The position numbers and the translations under genes are program-made. A DNA stretch of 64,000 bases, from assembly GCA_002366835.1 (NCBI GenBank), contig DFBZ01000018.1, positions 3,360 to 67,359 of the forward strand. Direction: 5' to 3'. Below, piece by piece: positions 56,034-64,000 of this stretch (its first letter is position 1; the number at the start of each line of letters is the position of its first letter). The notes beneath the pieces are model-generated. The model was not told the DNA's origin and did no database searches. It saw only the letters and a program-made list of their open reading frames with translations. The DNA is from Gammaproteobacteria bacterium UBA3067. Lineage in GTDB: Bacteria; Pseudomonadota; Gammaproteobacteria; Pseudomonadales; UBA3067.

Positions 56034-56414
56034 TTAACCCATAATGTTTTTATCATTATGAAGAAGCGGGTCGCCTAGGCGGCAAGCATTTTTCCCTTCA
56101 AATTTTATATCAAATGAATACATCATAAATTCGCAGGTCCCTTTGGTTTTGCCGCTGACCACACCGCCGATTGAACCCGCCTCGTCCCCTGTAGAGGTGG
56201 AATACTTCGCACCCTTTACCATTGGCATTTCGCCATCAACGGTTACTGTGCTGGGGCCGCCGCTGGTGTCAGAAGATTTGCCCGTATTCGGATAAGGGAT
56301 AGGCACCGGGCCACCAGGAGTGGGTGTTTTGCAGACATCGGGAAAGACAGTGCTTACACCACCACTGCCTTTGTGAACGATGCCTCTGCCATTAGCAAAT
56401 GTAGTTTGTGCCAC
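56034..56414 (-). CDS. PAAR-like DUF4150 spike-tip protein
   Basis: A 126-residue DUF4150 protein, a PAAR-like domain that caps the VgrG spike. It has FPDVCKTPTPGGPVPIPYPN (about 24-43), the hallmark of the family, then a Gly/Ser/Thr-rich strand region and a C-terminal GKNACRLGDPLLHN. Translation starts at GTG with GGAG about 10 bases upstream. It is the first gene of the second half of the module (PAAR-like, ketosynthase-like, phospholipase, three lipoproteins), 104 bases before the next gene. Confidence 0.88.
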   Translation of the reverse strand: MAQTTFANGRGIVHKGSGGVSTVFPDVCKTPTPGGPVPIPYPNTGKSSDTSGGPSTVTVDGEMPMVKGAKYSTSTGDEAGSIGGVVSGKTKGTCEFMMYSFDIKFEGKNACRLGDPLLHNDKNIMG

Positions 56415-56647
56415 TTTAGTTTTTCTCCTGCGTGATTATTCAGTGTTGTTTAATTTGAACGCTCACATTTCGAGATTTATATTTTTCGAAACGTCACTTA
56501 TAAACTAGGGGGAACGCTGTCCGCCACTTGAGTTGGATGAAGTTAAATCCAACCGTTTTGATATACGCTTTATTATTTTAAGTTTGGCTCCACGAAATCA
56601 GATATGATTTTAACCCTTAACGTAGGACCCATAATCAAGGGCTAAAT

Positions 56648-56676
56648 GTTGGGTTTCGCTACGCTCTACCCAACCT
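56648..56676. repeat. REP-like hairpin
   Basis: TGTTGGGTTTCGCTACGCTC followed by TACCCAACCTACA: the GTTGGGT/ACCCAAC arms enclose a short palindromic loop region. This kind of GTTGGGT-TTCGCTACGC-ACCCAAC hairpin recurs in many bacterial intergenic regions. It lies in the 347-base gap between the TIGR02270-like and PAAR-like genes, which otherwise holds only the hairpin at 56715. Confidence 0.55.
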
Positions 56677-56714
56677 ACAGGGTATTTTCGAGCATACTAA
56701 ACCCCTACACTTGA

Positions 56715-56748
56715 GGTAAGAAATAAGCTAACCAACTTATTTCTTACC
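56715..56748. terminator. Perfect inverted repeat, likely terminator
   Basis: GGTAAGAAATAAG and CTTATTTCTTACC form a 13-base perfect stem with an eight-base loop, followed on the plus strand by TTATTTTT. It lies 14 bases beyond the stop of the TIGR02270-like gene and divides the T6SS module into two transcription units. Confidence 0.6.
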
Positions 56749-56761
56749 TTATTTTTCGCAA

Positions 56762-57964
56762 TTAAATGCGTAGTCTTCTGGGTGCTTCATCAGTAAATGT
56801 CACGCCGTAATTTAACTGCAGCTCCAACCGTGCTGCTTCCCTTTGGGTTTGTTTGCCTTGTTTTAGAATTTTATTCAGGCTTTCTTCGTTAATGATTTCT
56901 CCGGCCAAGTAACGCTTTTCTGCCACAAAATTCTGACAACTTCTCTCATACCATTGGCGTATTTTTATATCATCGGGCCAAGGTAGTTTCCGATCTTTAT
57001 CGTCTAACTCAACGGCATCCAAGATAACAGATTCTTTTGTCATCTTATTTTTTTCCAAATCAAGGCCAGTGATCATGAAGAATGAATGTCCGGCTAATCG
57101 AGCATGGCTTTCGTTTGACATCTGCTTTATCAACCAGGGTAAGGCGGTGGAATCACCCAATACTCCTATAGCACTGATTAACTTTCTTAAATTACCAGGG
57201 GTTTCACCTAGCTCTTGCGCCCAGGCTTTTGCTTCAGTTTTTGGCAAAGCCCGAAACGCAAAGTTTATAGCGTTATCTGCAAGGGCTACGTTGTCAAAAA
57301 TAATGGGCTTTAAAAGACTGGCCTGAGTTTTATCCCCCAGTAACAGTGAAGCGAAAATGCTTGAACACGCAATTTGTGCATTGTCATCTTTCACATGACA
57401 CTGAATCTTTGGCAGCAAATCTTTACGTTGCATCATCCCTGCTGCGCGAATCAGACAAGAAAAATATTCTGGTGTGTTTTTTAACTGCTGATTGTTAAGC
57501 GCTGTATCTACTACTTCACCGCAATGAACACCGTGCAAAGCACAGGCGCAAACCCCCAAGCACAAATAAGCCGGATTGTTCGCCTGCATTAATTTGCTTA
57601 TCCCGCTTTTCACCCTTCCCAGGGGCAACCATGATAGTGCGGAAAGTAGAGCCTGGTAGGTTTGCTGGTTAAGGCAGCCTGTTTCAATTGCTTTTTTTAT
57701 CCACTCATCTTTGTCACTGCTAAACGCCAGCACCACCGCTGTAAAAACCTCACCAGAATCTTCGAACTGCAATGCCGCCTCGCAGGCTTTCCAGCCTGCC
57801 TCCCCATGTAGAAGCAAACCTTCCAGCTGCGCGTCAATGCGCCCTTCTAATTCAATGAGTCTCGCAAGTTCACAATCAGGGCTATTGATGGCCTGATCAT
57901 GTAGCAACCAAAAAAAAGCGGCGTTTTCGGCCATTTTCATCGGTATTTCGTCAAAAGAATTCAT
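56762..57964 (-). CDS. TIGR02270-like HEAT-repeat protein (T6SS-associated)
   Basis: About 400 residues, mainly short helical HEAT-type repeats (for example DDNAQIACSSIFASLLLGDK and LGDSTALPWLIKQMSNESHA), followed by a C-terminal acidic, Trp-containing part. It fits TIGR02270-type proteins of T6SS clusters, whose function is unknown. The start at 57964 overlaps the stop of the DUF2169 gene by 4 bases (ATGA); the frame is open 30 codons further, inside that gene. It is the last gene of the VgrG transcription unit. Confidence 0.78.
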   Translation of the reverse strand: MNSFDEIPMKMAENAAFFWLLHDQAINSPDCELARLIELEGRIDAQLEGLLLHGEAGWKACEAALQFEDSGEVFTAVVLAFSSDKDEWIKKAIETGCLNQQTYQALLSALSWLPLGRVKSGISKLMQANNPAYLCLGVCACALHGVHCGEVVDTALNNQQLKNTPEYFSCLIRAAGMMQRKDLLPKIQCHVKDDNAQIACSSIFASLLLGDKTQASLLKPIIFDNVALADNAINFAFRALPKTEAKAWAQELGETPGNLRKLISAIGVLGDSTALPWLIKQMSNESHARLAGHSFFMITGLDLEKNKMTKESVILDAVELDDKDRKLPWPDDIKIRQWYERSCQNFVAEKRYLAGEIINEESLNKILKQGKQTQREAARLELQLNYGVTFTDEAPRRLRI

Positions 57965-58989
57965 GCGACACCCTGATGTTTTTGGCTCAAATAATTGATA
58001 TCGACTTGCTCGATATTTAACGTTTCTTTGTCGCAGGGTGTGCAGGCTCGCCATACAACAGAGAACCGGTTCTGGTCGGGTTCAATAAGTACGGTTTCCA
58101 TAAACAAAGGGGGTTTCTCTTTTCGATTTTTTATATGGACAAGCACTTCAAGAGGGTTTACTGGCAGGCAAAAATTCAGCTCGCCAAAGGGGCTTGCATT
58201 TTTAATCTGAACGGATTCGCTTCCCTCCAAATATTTCTCGGTAATTAAGTCCTGATGCGCCATATTAAAAAAACGCTTATCGAAATCATCTGGAAGATAA
58301 GGGGCGGTATTTTTTTTCCAAACTTCGTCGTAGGTTCCCGCGTACTGAAACCTTGGTTGCCAAGCCGGGGAGATAAAACCAAAACAGGCAGGTGCTGGTT
58401 GGTCATGGCTGGTGGAAATTAGCTGCCTGGGGTCTTCCAAATTTGGCAGCTGGATTCCATTTATTTCCTTGCCTTCTCGTTTTCCGATAAAACCCTTACC
58501 AATCGGGTTACGGGGATCACTCAGAGTAGTGGTTTCATTTTTATCTTTTTCTTGGGTTATATGCATGCCGCCATAAGCCTTCTCATAAACCAGGGGCATT
58601 TTTTCAAAGGGAGCTGAGGGACTTATGTTTCCGTTTTTCCACTCGCGATCACCAAATACAGCAAGCTCTAATTTTTGTCTGGCGACTTGTAACGAAACGT
58701 TCAGATGGCTGATTAGAGGGGTATTTTCCGCTTGAGCGTTACCGATAAGAATAATATCTGTTGCAGCTTTACCCAGGTGCATATCAGATGCATATTTTAT
58801 ACTCGACTGAGCGGGTTCGCCCCAATAAACGTCCCCCTGAAACGGTGGAATTTGTGTTTCCAGTAATTTCACTTTTGGTAGAATTTCAAAACTGGCTTTC
58901 AAAATAATATAGAGGGTATCGATACCCTTTTCGTTTGGAAGCACGGTAATCGCTGGTGAAATGGCGGTATTATTTTTTAACTGCAACAT
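57961..58989 (-). CDS. DUF2169 T6SS adaptor/chaperone
   Basis: About 342 residues of the DUF2169 family, chaperone-like adaptors that load PAAR-bearing effectors on VgrG (shown for Tde2 in Agrobacterium). It opens with LQLKNNTAISPAITVLPNEK and has DVYWGEPAQSS near 55, YEKAYGG near 135, NPIGKGFIGKREG near 165 and ACFGFISPAWQPR near 205. Start at the ATG 58989; a TTG three codons upstream is less likely. It is translationally coupled to the HEAT gene. Confidence 0.85.
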   Translation of the reverse strand: MLQLKNNTAISPAITVLPNEKGIDTLYIILKASFEILPKVKLLETQIPPFQGDVYWGEPAQSSIKYASDMHLGKAATDIILIGNAQAENTPLISHLNVSLQVARQKLELAVFGDREWKNGNISPSAPFEKMPLVYEKAYGGMHITQEKDKNETTTLSDPRNPIGKGFIGKREGKEINGIQLPNLEDPRQLISTSHDQPAPACFGFISPAWQPRFQYAGTYDEVWKKNTAPYLPDDFDKRFFNMAHQDLITEKYLEGSESVQIKNASPFGELNFCLPVNPLEVLVHIKNRKEKPPLFMETVLIEPDQNRFSVVWRACTPCDKETLNIEQVDINYLSQKHQGVA

Positions 58990-59044
58990 GGGGGACAACT
59001 ACTTCTATGTGAGAAAAACTTAACTGCTTAACACTAACTTGCAA

Positions 59045-59599
59045 TCAGTTTATTTGAACTGACCCGCCTAAAATTCGATGAGTACCACTTGATCGACTGG
59101 AAATATAGCTGCCCCTTAAAAGTATTTTTCCATCTTTGCTTAGGGTGATACTTGCTTTGCCACATTTGAGTGTCATTTGTTCTTTTGCTTCGATACAGTG
59201 TTCTTTTCCATCGACGATAATATCTAGACTTTTTTCTTCTGCCTCTGTCGAGGGCGAAGGTAAGTTTTGATCTAACCATTCCTCGCTGGACTTCTGAGTA
59301 TTGCTTCCATTTTCCAGGACATCCATCATTTCACAATGAATGATGCCGATAATCACCGGTTGACTGAGGTCTCCACCATTAAAAAGTAATGCGGCTTCTC
59401 TGCCAATATTTTTCGCTTCAATGGGAATTGTCGCTAACGCTAACACATGCCTCCCAGAGCGATTATGGGGATAGTCAACATACACGCCACTTTGATCAAC
59501 TTTTTTAATGTAGCCAATAACAACTTCTCCAGGAGAAATTGCCGAGGAGTGTTCAGTCGTGACTTTTCTTCCTGAAATAGTGTCGTGATCTTTTATCAA
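59045..59599 (-). CDS. DUF6484 family VgrG-associated protein
   Basis: A 184-residue protein. The N-terminal half (EVVIGYIKKVDQSGVYVDY, then GREAALLFNGGDLSQPVIIG) resembles the OB-like domain of DUF6484/gp5-type proteins and the C-terminal half (DIIVDGKEHCIEAKEQMTL, then LSKDGKILLRGSYISS) is the short beta-strand repeat also seen at the end of the adjacent VgrG. Translation starts at TTG, which overlaps the VgrG stop by 4 bases (TTGA). It probably extends or stabilises the VgrG spike; this is inference. Confidence 0.75.
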   Translation of the reverse strand: MIKDHDTISGRKVTTEHSSAISPGEVVIGYIKKVDQSGVYVDYPHNRSGRHVLALATIPIEAKNIGREAALLFNGGDLSQPVIIGIIHCEMMDVLENGSNTQKSSEEWLDQNLPSPSTEAEEKSLDIIVDGKEHCIEAKEQMTLKCGKASITLSKDGKILLRGSYISSRSSGTHRILGGSVQIN

Positions 59600-61620
59600 T
59601 TTGTTGTCACCTTTGCGCCTTTGAGAACTACATCGCCGGAGCCTTGTACTGAGATATTTTTACCTTTTAATGTTATATCGCCATTCTTTTTCATAACAAT
59701 TTGCGCGTTACCGGTTTTAAATACAATTTCATCCTCAGCCACCATCACGATTTTTTTAGCTTGTACGGAATAATTTTCGGTTACTGTCAGGATCGATTCG
59801 CCGCCTACGTTTTCCGAGAGATCTTTTCCTATGTTTATGCTTTCGTTGCTGCCAATGCTGATAGATAGATCTGTTTCCACAGAAATATCCTGATTTTTTC
59901 CTATGCTGACAGTTTGATTATTGCCTATGGTAATGGTTTGGTTATTCCCAATGCTGCTACTTTGGTCATTCCCTACTGTATTGGTTTCATTGTTGCCAAT
60001 ATCTTTTGTTCTGTCATTCCCGATGGTATTAAATTGATCATGTTCAACAGCAGTCGATTGATCATTTTCTACGTGACTGTTGTAGTCTTTCTCAGCATGA
60101 ACATAGACTTCTTCGCTATCTTTTTTATCTTCAAAACGAATTTCATTAAAGTTTTGAGGTGTGCCGCCTTTAGAGCTTCGGCTTTTAATGCCACTTTGGG
60201 TTTTATTTGCGGGTAATTCATAAGGGGGCATGTTGTCATCGTTATAGACTCGACCGGTAATAAGTGGTCTATCTGGGTCCCCTTCCAGAAAATCCACAAT
60301 CACTTCTTGCCCTATACGGGGAAGGTGAACCCCTCCCCAATTATTCCCTGCCCAGATATGGGCGACACGAATCCAGCAGGAGCTATTTTCATTTGCTTCA
60401 CCATAACGGTCCCAATGAAACTGCACTTTTACACGGCCATATTCGTCAGTATGAATTTCTTCTCCTTGAGGGCCAACCACAATGGCGGTTTGAATACCCC
60501 GCACGATCGGTTTTTCGGTGTCGCGAGGCGTACGAAATGCTTGCTCAGCATCGATAACCCCTATAGATATAGTAAAATTGGTTTCGTTGTCATTTTGGAC
60601 CTTCGATTCATATTCTTGAGGACCTAGGTGGTACGAGGCGGTCGAGATCAGGTATTGCCTATTTTGGTCTTCTCGAAGAAAGTGGTTTGTCAGTGTAAAC
60701 AAGCTGCCTACAAAAAGGCCTCCTGCATTGCCCTCCCCTTGCGCTGTTTCATGTTGTGCCTGTAGCTCTTCGATGCGGTTACGTGCGTAGTTTTCGCCAT
60801 CAGAACTTTCAACATATGCACCAGGGTAATCATAAATTTCGTAATTTGCTTTTTCATGTTCACGCGGTTGCGTTGCACTAACCAGAAGGTTAGCCTTCGG
60901 TTTTTTGAAATCAAATCCATTCAGCACGTAGGCTCCAGGCTGTATGTGCTGGCTTAGTGTCCACGAATACAGATGGTCTCGCTCACGGCGTTTATTTTCT
61001 TCCAGTGGGTAGTAGGGTACTTCTTCGTAACCGGGCACAGCTTCATGGGCATTAACTGAATCGGCCAGCACCAGGGTGTGCTTCCTGTCTTCGTGTTTAA
61101 AATAGTAATAGATTCCCTCTTGCTCTAAGAGGCGGCTGATAAAATTAAAGTCCGTTTCACGGTATTGAACACAATACTCCCACTCACGGTGAGAGCCCGT
61201 TAGGGATTCTTCAAAATCGCTAAAACCATGTTCTCGGAAAACGTCTTTTACAATGTCCGGCACGGTTTTATTTTGAAATATACGGCTGTCTGCGTTGCGC
61301 GTTAAGAACCAAAACCAAGGGCGAAGTGTTGCCCGATATAGCGATAAATCACCATGGCTTCCTGCCTGGGTGAAACCACTAACAATGCCATTAAAATAAC
61401 GAACTTCCTTATCTAGTCGTTGATATTGCACGGTCATACTTTGGCCAAGCATTTCCTGAAAGTTAATTTCAGGGTTGGCGCTCAACAGGTCTAGATCAAA
61501 CTTAAAGAGCTCACCCAGCTTTTCATTGGCGGTCATACGGTGAAACAGCAAAACATCGTCGTCTAAGATGGTTTTTACTGAGATGCTTCTATTAGCTTGT
61601 GTTGCCTTCAAACTTGACAT
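59596..61620 (-). CDS. vgrG: Type VI secretion spike protein VgrG
   Basis: A 674-residue VgrG (TssI). The N-terminal gp27-like part includes FNGIVSGFTQAGSHGDLSLY and FISRLLEQEGIYYYFKHED; the gp5-like OB domain has VGPQGEEIHTDEYGRVKVQF and WAGNNWGGVHLPRIGQEVIV (about 410-455). The C-terminal needle (about 520-640) has imperfect seven/eight-residue repeats of the form IGNNQT. There is no extra effector domain. GAGAGGA precedes the ATG. First gene of the unit VgrG-DUF6484-DUF2169-TIGR02270. No T6SS structural genes are in the window. Confidence 0.93.
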   Translation of the reverse strand: MSSLKATQANRSISVKTILDDDVLLFHRMTANEKLGELFKFDLDLLSANPEINFQEMLGQSMTVQYQRLDKEVRYFNGIVSGFTQAGSHGDLSLYRATLRPWFWFLTRNADSRIFQNKTVPDIVKDVFREHGFSDFEESLTGSHREWEYCVQYRETDFNFISRLLEQEGIYYYFKHEDRKHTLVLADSVNAHEAVPGYEEVPYYPLEENKRRERDHLYSWTLSQHIQPGAYVLNGFDFKKPKANLLVSATQPREHEKANYEIYDYPGAYVESSDGENYARNRIEELQAQHETAQGEGNAGGLFVGSLFTLTNHFLREDQNRQYLISTASYHLGPQEYESKVQNDNETNFTISIGVIDAEQAFRTPRDTEKPIVRGIQTAIVVGPQGEEIHTDEYGRVKVQFHWDRYGEANENSSCWIRVAHIWAGNNWGGVHLPRIGQEVIVDFLEGDPDRPLITGRVYNDDNMPPYELPANKTQSGIKSRSSKGGTPQNFNEIRFEDKKDSEEVYVHAEKDYNSHVENDQSTAVEHDQFNTIGNDRTKDIGNNETNTVGNDQSSSIGNNQTITIGNNQTVSIGKNQDISVETDLSISIGSNESINIGKDLSENVGGESILTVTENYSVQAKKIVMVAEDEIVFKTGNAQIVMKKNGDITLKGKNISVQGSGDVVLKGAKVTTN

Positions 61621-61925
61621 TAATTCCTCTCAACTCCCCGTTCGGCAATGCTGCTCTAACGCCTTGGGGTGAAATCCGAGCAGGCTGAAATTTTTCTAGC
61701 TCAAACTACAAGTGAACGGAAGATAGGCTAAAGCATGGTCAGCTGAAATGCCATTGTAAATTTTCCACGAAGTGATTCAGGCTCTGTGGGAGTATTGCTT
61801 TAAATAGCAGGAAGAACTGCGAAAGGAGCGCCACTCGGAACCGGTAACGCTTTAAGTACAAGGTACTCAGGACATAACTCTAGCTAATAGGGGCTTCCTT
61901 GCCCCAAAAAAACCGAGCAACTAGT
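61621..61925. other. Intergenic region between nirD and vgrG
   Basis: About 305 bases. It holds a small hairpin (GGGGC-TTCCTT-GCCCC, 61890-61905) beside an A-run, and must contain the vgrG promoter. I see no gene. Confidence 0.4.
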
Positions 61926-62252
61926 TCAGGCTTGTACTTGAACCGCTCCATTTACAACCTTAACGGGGTAGGTTTCGAGCTGAACGGATTCATCCTCTAA
62001 ACATTTGCCGCTGCTCAACACAAAGTGCTGTTTGTATACGGGGGAAGCCACAACAATCTCACCTTTGAGGTCCCCTACCAAACCCCGTGAAAGCACGTTG
62101 GCTTTACTGAAGGGGTCGTGGTTATCCACTGCATACAACTCTTCACCCTCGCCAAGGCGGAAGATGGCGACCTGCTTTTCATTCACCAGCGCACACACAC
62201 CACTATCAGGTAAAACTTGATCTAATTGACAAACTTCTAACCACTTACTCAT
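61926..62252 (-). CDS. nirD: Nitrite reductase (NADH) small subunit
   Basis: A 108-residue NirD, a Rieske-fold subunit without cluster ligands that supports NirB. It opens MSKWLEVCQLDQVLPDSGVC and has VAIFRLGEGEELYAVDN and ASPVYKQHFVL. The Rieske CxH pairs are not seen, as usual in NirD. The ATG at 62252 is used; the frame is open 32 codons upstream across the end of nirB but those residues do not fit. It starts 11 bases after the nirB stop and is cotranscribed. Confidence 0.92.
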   Translation of the reverse strand: MSKWLEVCQLDQVLPDSGVCALVNEKQVAIFRLGEGEELYAVDNHDPFSKANVLSRGLVGDLKGEIVVASPVYKQHFVLSSGKCLEDESVQLETYPVKVVNGAVQVQA

Positions 62253-62262
62253 TACTTTCACC

Positions 62263-64000
62263 TTAAGCTGTTTCGACTTCTTGAAGGGGAGCCTTTTCTT
62301 CTTCGCGAGCAGGTCGAATCTGCTCACGCTCTCGGACAAAGACCACATTGGAGTCGGCCTTCTCGCTGTTTACAAAATGAGTAAAACGCTGCACTGCTTT
62401 TTCATCCTCGATAGTGCGCTTCCATTCACATTCATAGTTATCGATCACGATCTGCATTTCGGCTTCGAGCTTCTCGCCAAGGCCCAGGCTGTCATTGATG
62501 ACGACATCCTGAAGATAGGCCAAACCGCCTTCCAGATTTTCCATCCATACCGAGGTGCGTTGCAAACGATCGGCGGTGCGAATATAGAACATGAAAAAAC
62601 GATCGATGTATTTAATCAGTGTTTCTTTATCAAGATCCGACGCGAAAAGATCACCATGGCGTGGTTTCATACCGCCGTTGCCACAAACGTACATATTCCA
62701 GCCATTTTCGGTGGCAATAATACCCACGTCTTTACTCTGGGCTTCGGCACATTCGCGTGTACAACCGGATACGGCGAGTTTTACTTTATGGGGGGAACGC
62801 AGACCGCGATAGCGTTTTTCCACTTCAATAGCCAGACCGACACTATCGTCCATTCCGTATCGGCACCAGGTACTTCCTACGCAAGATTTTACTGTGCGCA
62901 TGGCTTTGCCATAGGCATGGCCAGTTTCAAAACCCGCATCAACCAGTTCTTTCCAAATGTGTGGTAACTGTTCCATACGGGCGCCAAACATATCGATACG
63001 TTGGCCACCGGTAATTTTGGTGTAAAGGTCGTATTTCTTGGCCACTTCGCCAATAACGATCAGCCCTTCGGGTGTGATTTCACCGCCTGGAATACGAGGA
63101 ACCACTGAGTAAGTGCCATCTTTCTGCAAATTGCCCAAGAAGTTGTCGTTGCTATCTTGTAGCGGAGTATTCTCTTTCTCAAGAACATACTTGTTCCAGC
63201 AGGACGCAAGAATGGAACCCACCGTTGGACGACAAATATCACAACCATGGCCTTTACCGTGTTTAGCGATCAGCTCTCCAAAGCTGCGAATTTCTCCAAC
63301 ACGGACAATATCGTAAAGCTCTTGCCGCGTATGATTAAAATGCTCACAGATGCTTTTATCTACTTCAACACCACGCTTTTCCAACTCGGAATCAAATACC
63401 TGCTTCACTAGGGCAGCACAGCCTCCGCAGCCTGTTGCAGCGGTGGTGCAAGATTTCAATTCAGCAAGTTCGGTGACTCCACCTTCAATAGCGCAGCATA
63501 AATCACCTTTGGTCACGTTATTACAGGAACAAATTTGTGCGGTTTCAGGCAGGGCATCGACCCCAAGACCAGCCGGTGCGCCATCGCTATGAGGAAGAAT
63601 TAACGCATCGGGGCTTTCTGGAATAGCCATTTCATTGAGCATTAGCTGCAATAAGGTGCCATATTCTTCAGCATCGCCCACCAGCACTGCACCCAGTAAT
63701 TTTTTATTATCGCCGCTAACGACGATCTTTTTGTAAACCTGCTTGATTTCATCGTTATAGCTGAAAGAACGGCTACCTTCGGTGCGAGCATGGGCATCGC
63801 CTACGCTGGCTACATCCACTCCCATCAACTTAAGCTTGGTGCTCATATCCGCACCGGCAAACTGAGCCTCTTTACCCACCAGATGATCGGCTGCAACTTT
63901 CGACATTTGCCAACCTGGTGCGATCAAACCAAAAATTCGCTGCTCCCACAGGGCGCATTCGCCGATGGCATAAACATCTTCATCGGATGTCTGGCAGTAG
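62263..64000 (-). CDS. nirB: Nitrite reductase (NADH) large subunit, partial
   Basis: The C-terminal about 579 residues of NirB; the gene runs past the window end. From the N-side: the end of the FAD domain (EDVYAIGECALWEQRIFGLI), BFD-like [2Fe-2S] domains (CSCNNVTKGDLCCAIEGG with SCTTAATGCGGC), a ferredoxin-half domain, and the siroheme/[4Fe-4S] site CVGSTWCRYG with SGCTRECAE. It reduces nitrite to ammonia with NADH in the cytoplasm for assimilation or detoxification. The true start lies beyond 64000. Operon with nirD. Confidence 0.93.
   Translation of the reverse strand, partial: YCQTSDEDVYAIGECALWEQRIFGLIAPGWQMSKVAADHLVGKEAQFAGADMSTKLKLMGVDVASVGDAHARTEGSRSFSYNDEIKQVYKKIVVSGDNKKLLGAVLVGDAEEYGTLLQLMLNEMAIPESPDALILPHSDGAPAGLGVDALPETAQICSCNNVTKGDLCCAIEGGVTELAELKSCTTAATGCGGCAALVKQVFDSELEKRGVEVDKSICEHFNHTRQELYDIVRVGEIRSFGELIAKHGKGHGCDICRPTVGSILASCWNKYVLEKENTPLQDSNDNFLGNLQKDGTYSVVPRIPGGEITPEGLIVIGEVAKKYDLYTKITGGQRIDMFGARMEQLPHIWKELVDAGFETGHAYGKAMRTVKSCVGSTWCRYGMDDSVGLAIEVEKRYRGLRSPHKVKLAVSGCTRECAEAQSKDVGIIATENGWNMYVCGNGGMKPRHGDLFASDLDKETLIKYIDRFFMFYIRTADRLQRTSVWMENLEGGLAYLQDVVINDSLGLGEKLEAEMQIVIDNYECEWKRTIEDEKAVQRFTHFVNSEKADSNVVFVREREQIRPAREEEKAPLQEVETA

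Noticed and set aside
61890..61912. Hairpin GGGGC/GCCCC with an A-run after nirD
   Set aside because: In the direction of nirD transcription the T-run comes before the stem, not after it, so it is not a standard terminator.

Overview
The window reads as the chromosome of a marine-type gammaproteobacterium. The gene set (rhlB, cca, folM/folK/folB, plsY, serA, rnr, nirBD, dtd) and several protein styles (DUF481, DUF2914, ElbB, ELM1-like, RAYT remnants) resemble Cellvibrionales and relatives. That placement is inference from gene content; no rRNA is present. Only one tRNA gene (Leu, anticodon CAG) was found and no CRISPR array.

Layout. Positions 1-7331: alpha/beta hydrolase, MATE exporter, yaaA, a periplasmic solute-binding protein and a hybrid histidine kinase. 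Positions 7668-10985: rhlB followed by a structured intergenic segment and a second DEAD-box-like gene whose catalytic motifs have decayed. Positions 11031-15432: a lipase-like protein and a compact housekeeping cluster (cca, folM, folK, folB, plsY). Positions 15567-22253: one 2228-residue protein fusing a kinase fold lacking the catalytic Asp, an AAA-type ATPase, a long helical region, GAF, three PAS domains, a histidine kinase and a receiver. Positions 23057-32182: DUF481 porin-like protein, dtd, ELM1-like protein, two unknown proteins, an FAH-family enzyme, a D-2-hydroxyglutarate-dehydrogenase-like flavoprotein divergent from serA, elbB and a DUF2914 protein. Positions 32471-36146: two paralogous GMC oxidoreductases around a small membrane protein. 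Positions 36928-42960: a methyltransferase-like membrane protein, a DsrE-like protein, a cytochrome c gene cut by an amber codon, an FNR-like regulator missing one cluster cysteine, an exonuclease and rnr.

Positions 43157-46960 form a tRNA-Leu-anchored scar. It holds short tandem repeats, a possible group II intron 5' remnant, a voltage-gated-type channel with an unusually acidic selectivity filter, and decayed pieces of a RAYT transposase, an IS3 OrfA and a tyrosine integrase. Positions 47045-49985 hold an autotransporter-type barrel protein and a leucine-rich-repeat lipoprotein.

Positions 50114-61620 are an orphan type VI secretion (T6SS) cargo module on the minus strand: VgrG, a DUF6484 protein, a DUF2169 adaptor, a TIGR02270-like HEAT protein, a PAAR-like DUF4150 protein, a ketosynthase-fold protein without its catalytic residues, a DUF2235 (Tle1-like) phospholipase and three tandem DUF2931 lipoproteins that are probable immunity proteins. 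No T6SS sheath, baseplate or membrane-complex genes are in the window. The window ends in nirD and a partial nirB.

The most interesting items are the T6SS module with its pseudo-ketosynthase and expanded immunity array, the pseudo-helicase beside rhlB, the giant pseudokinase-sensor fusion, the three-cysteine FNR-like regulator next to a broken cytochrome, the Ca-type filter in the channel, and a family of small interspersed inverted-repeat elements.
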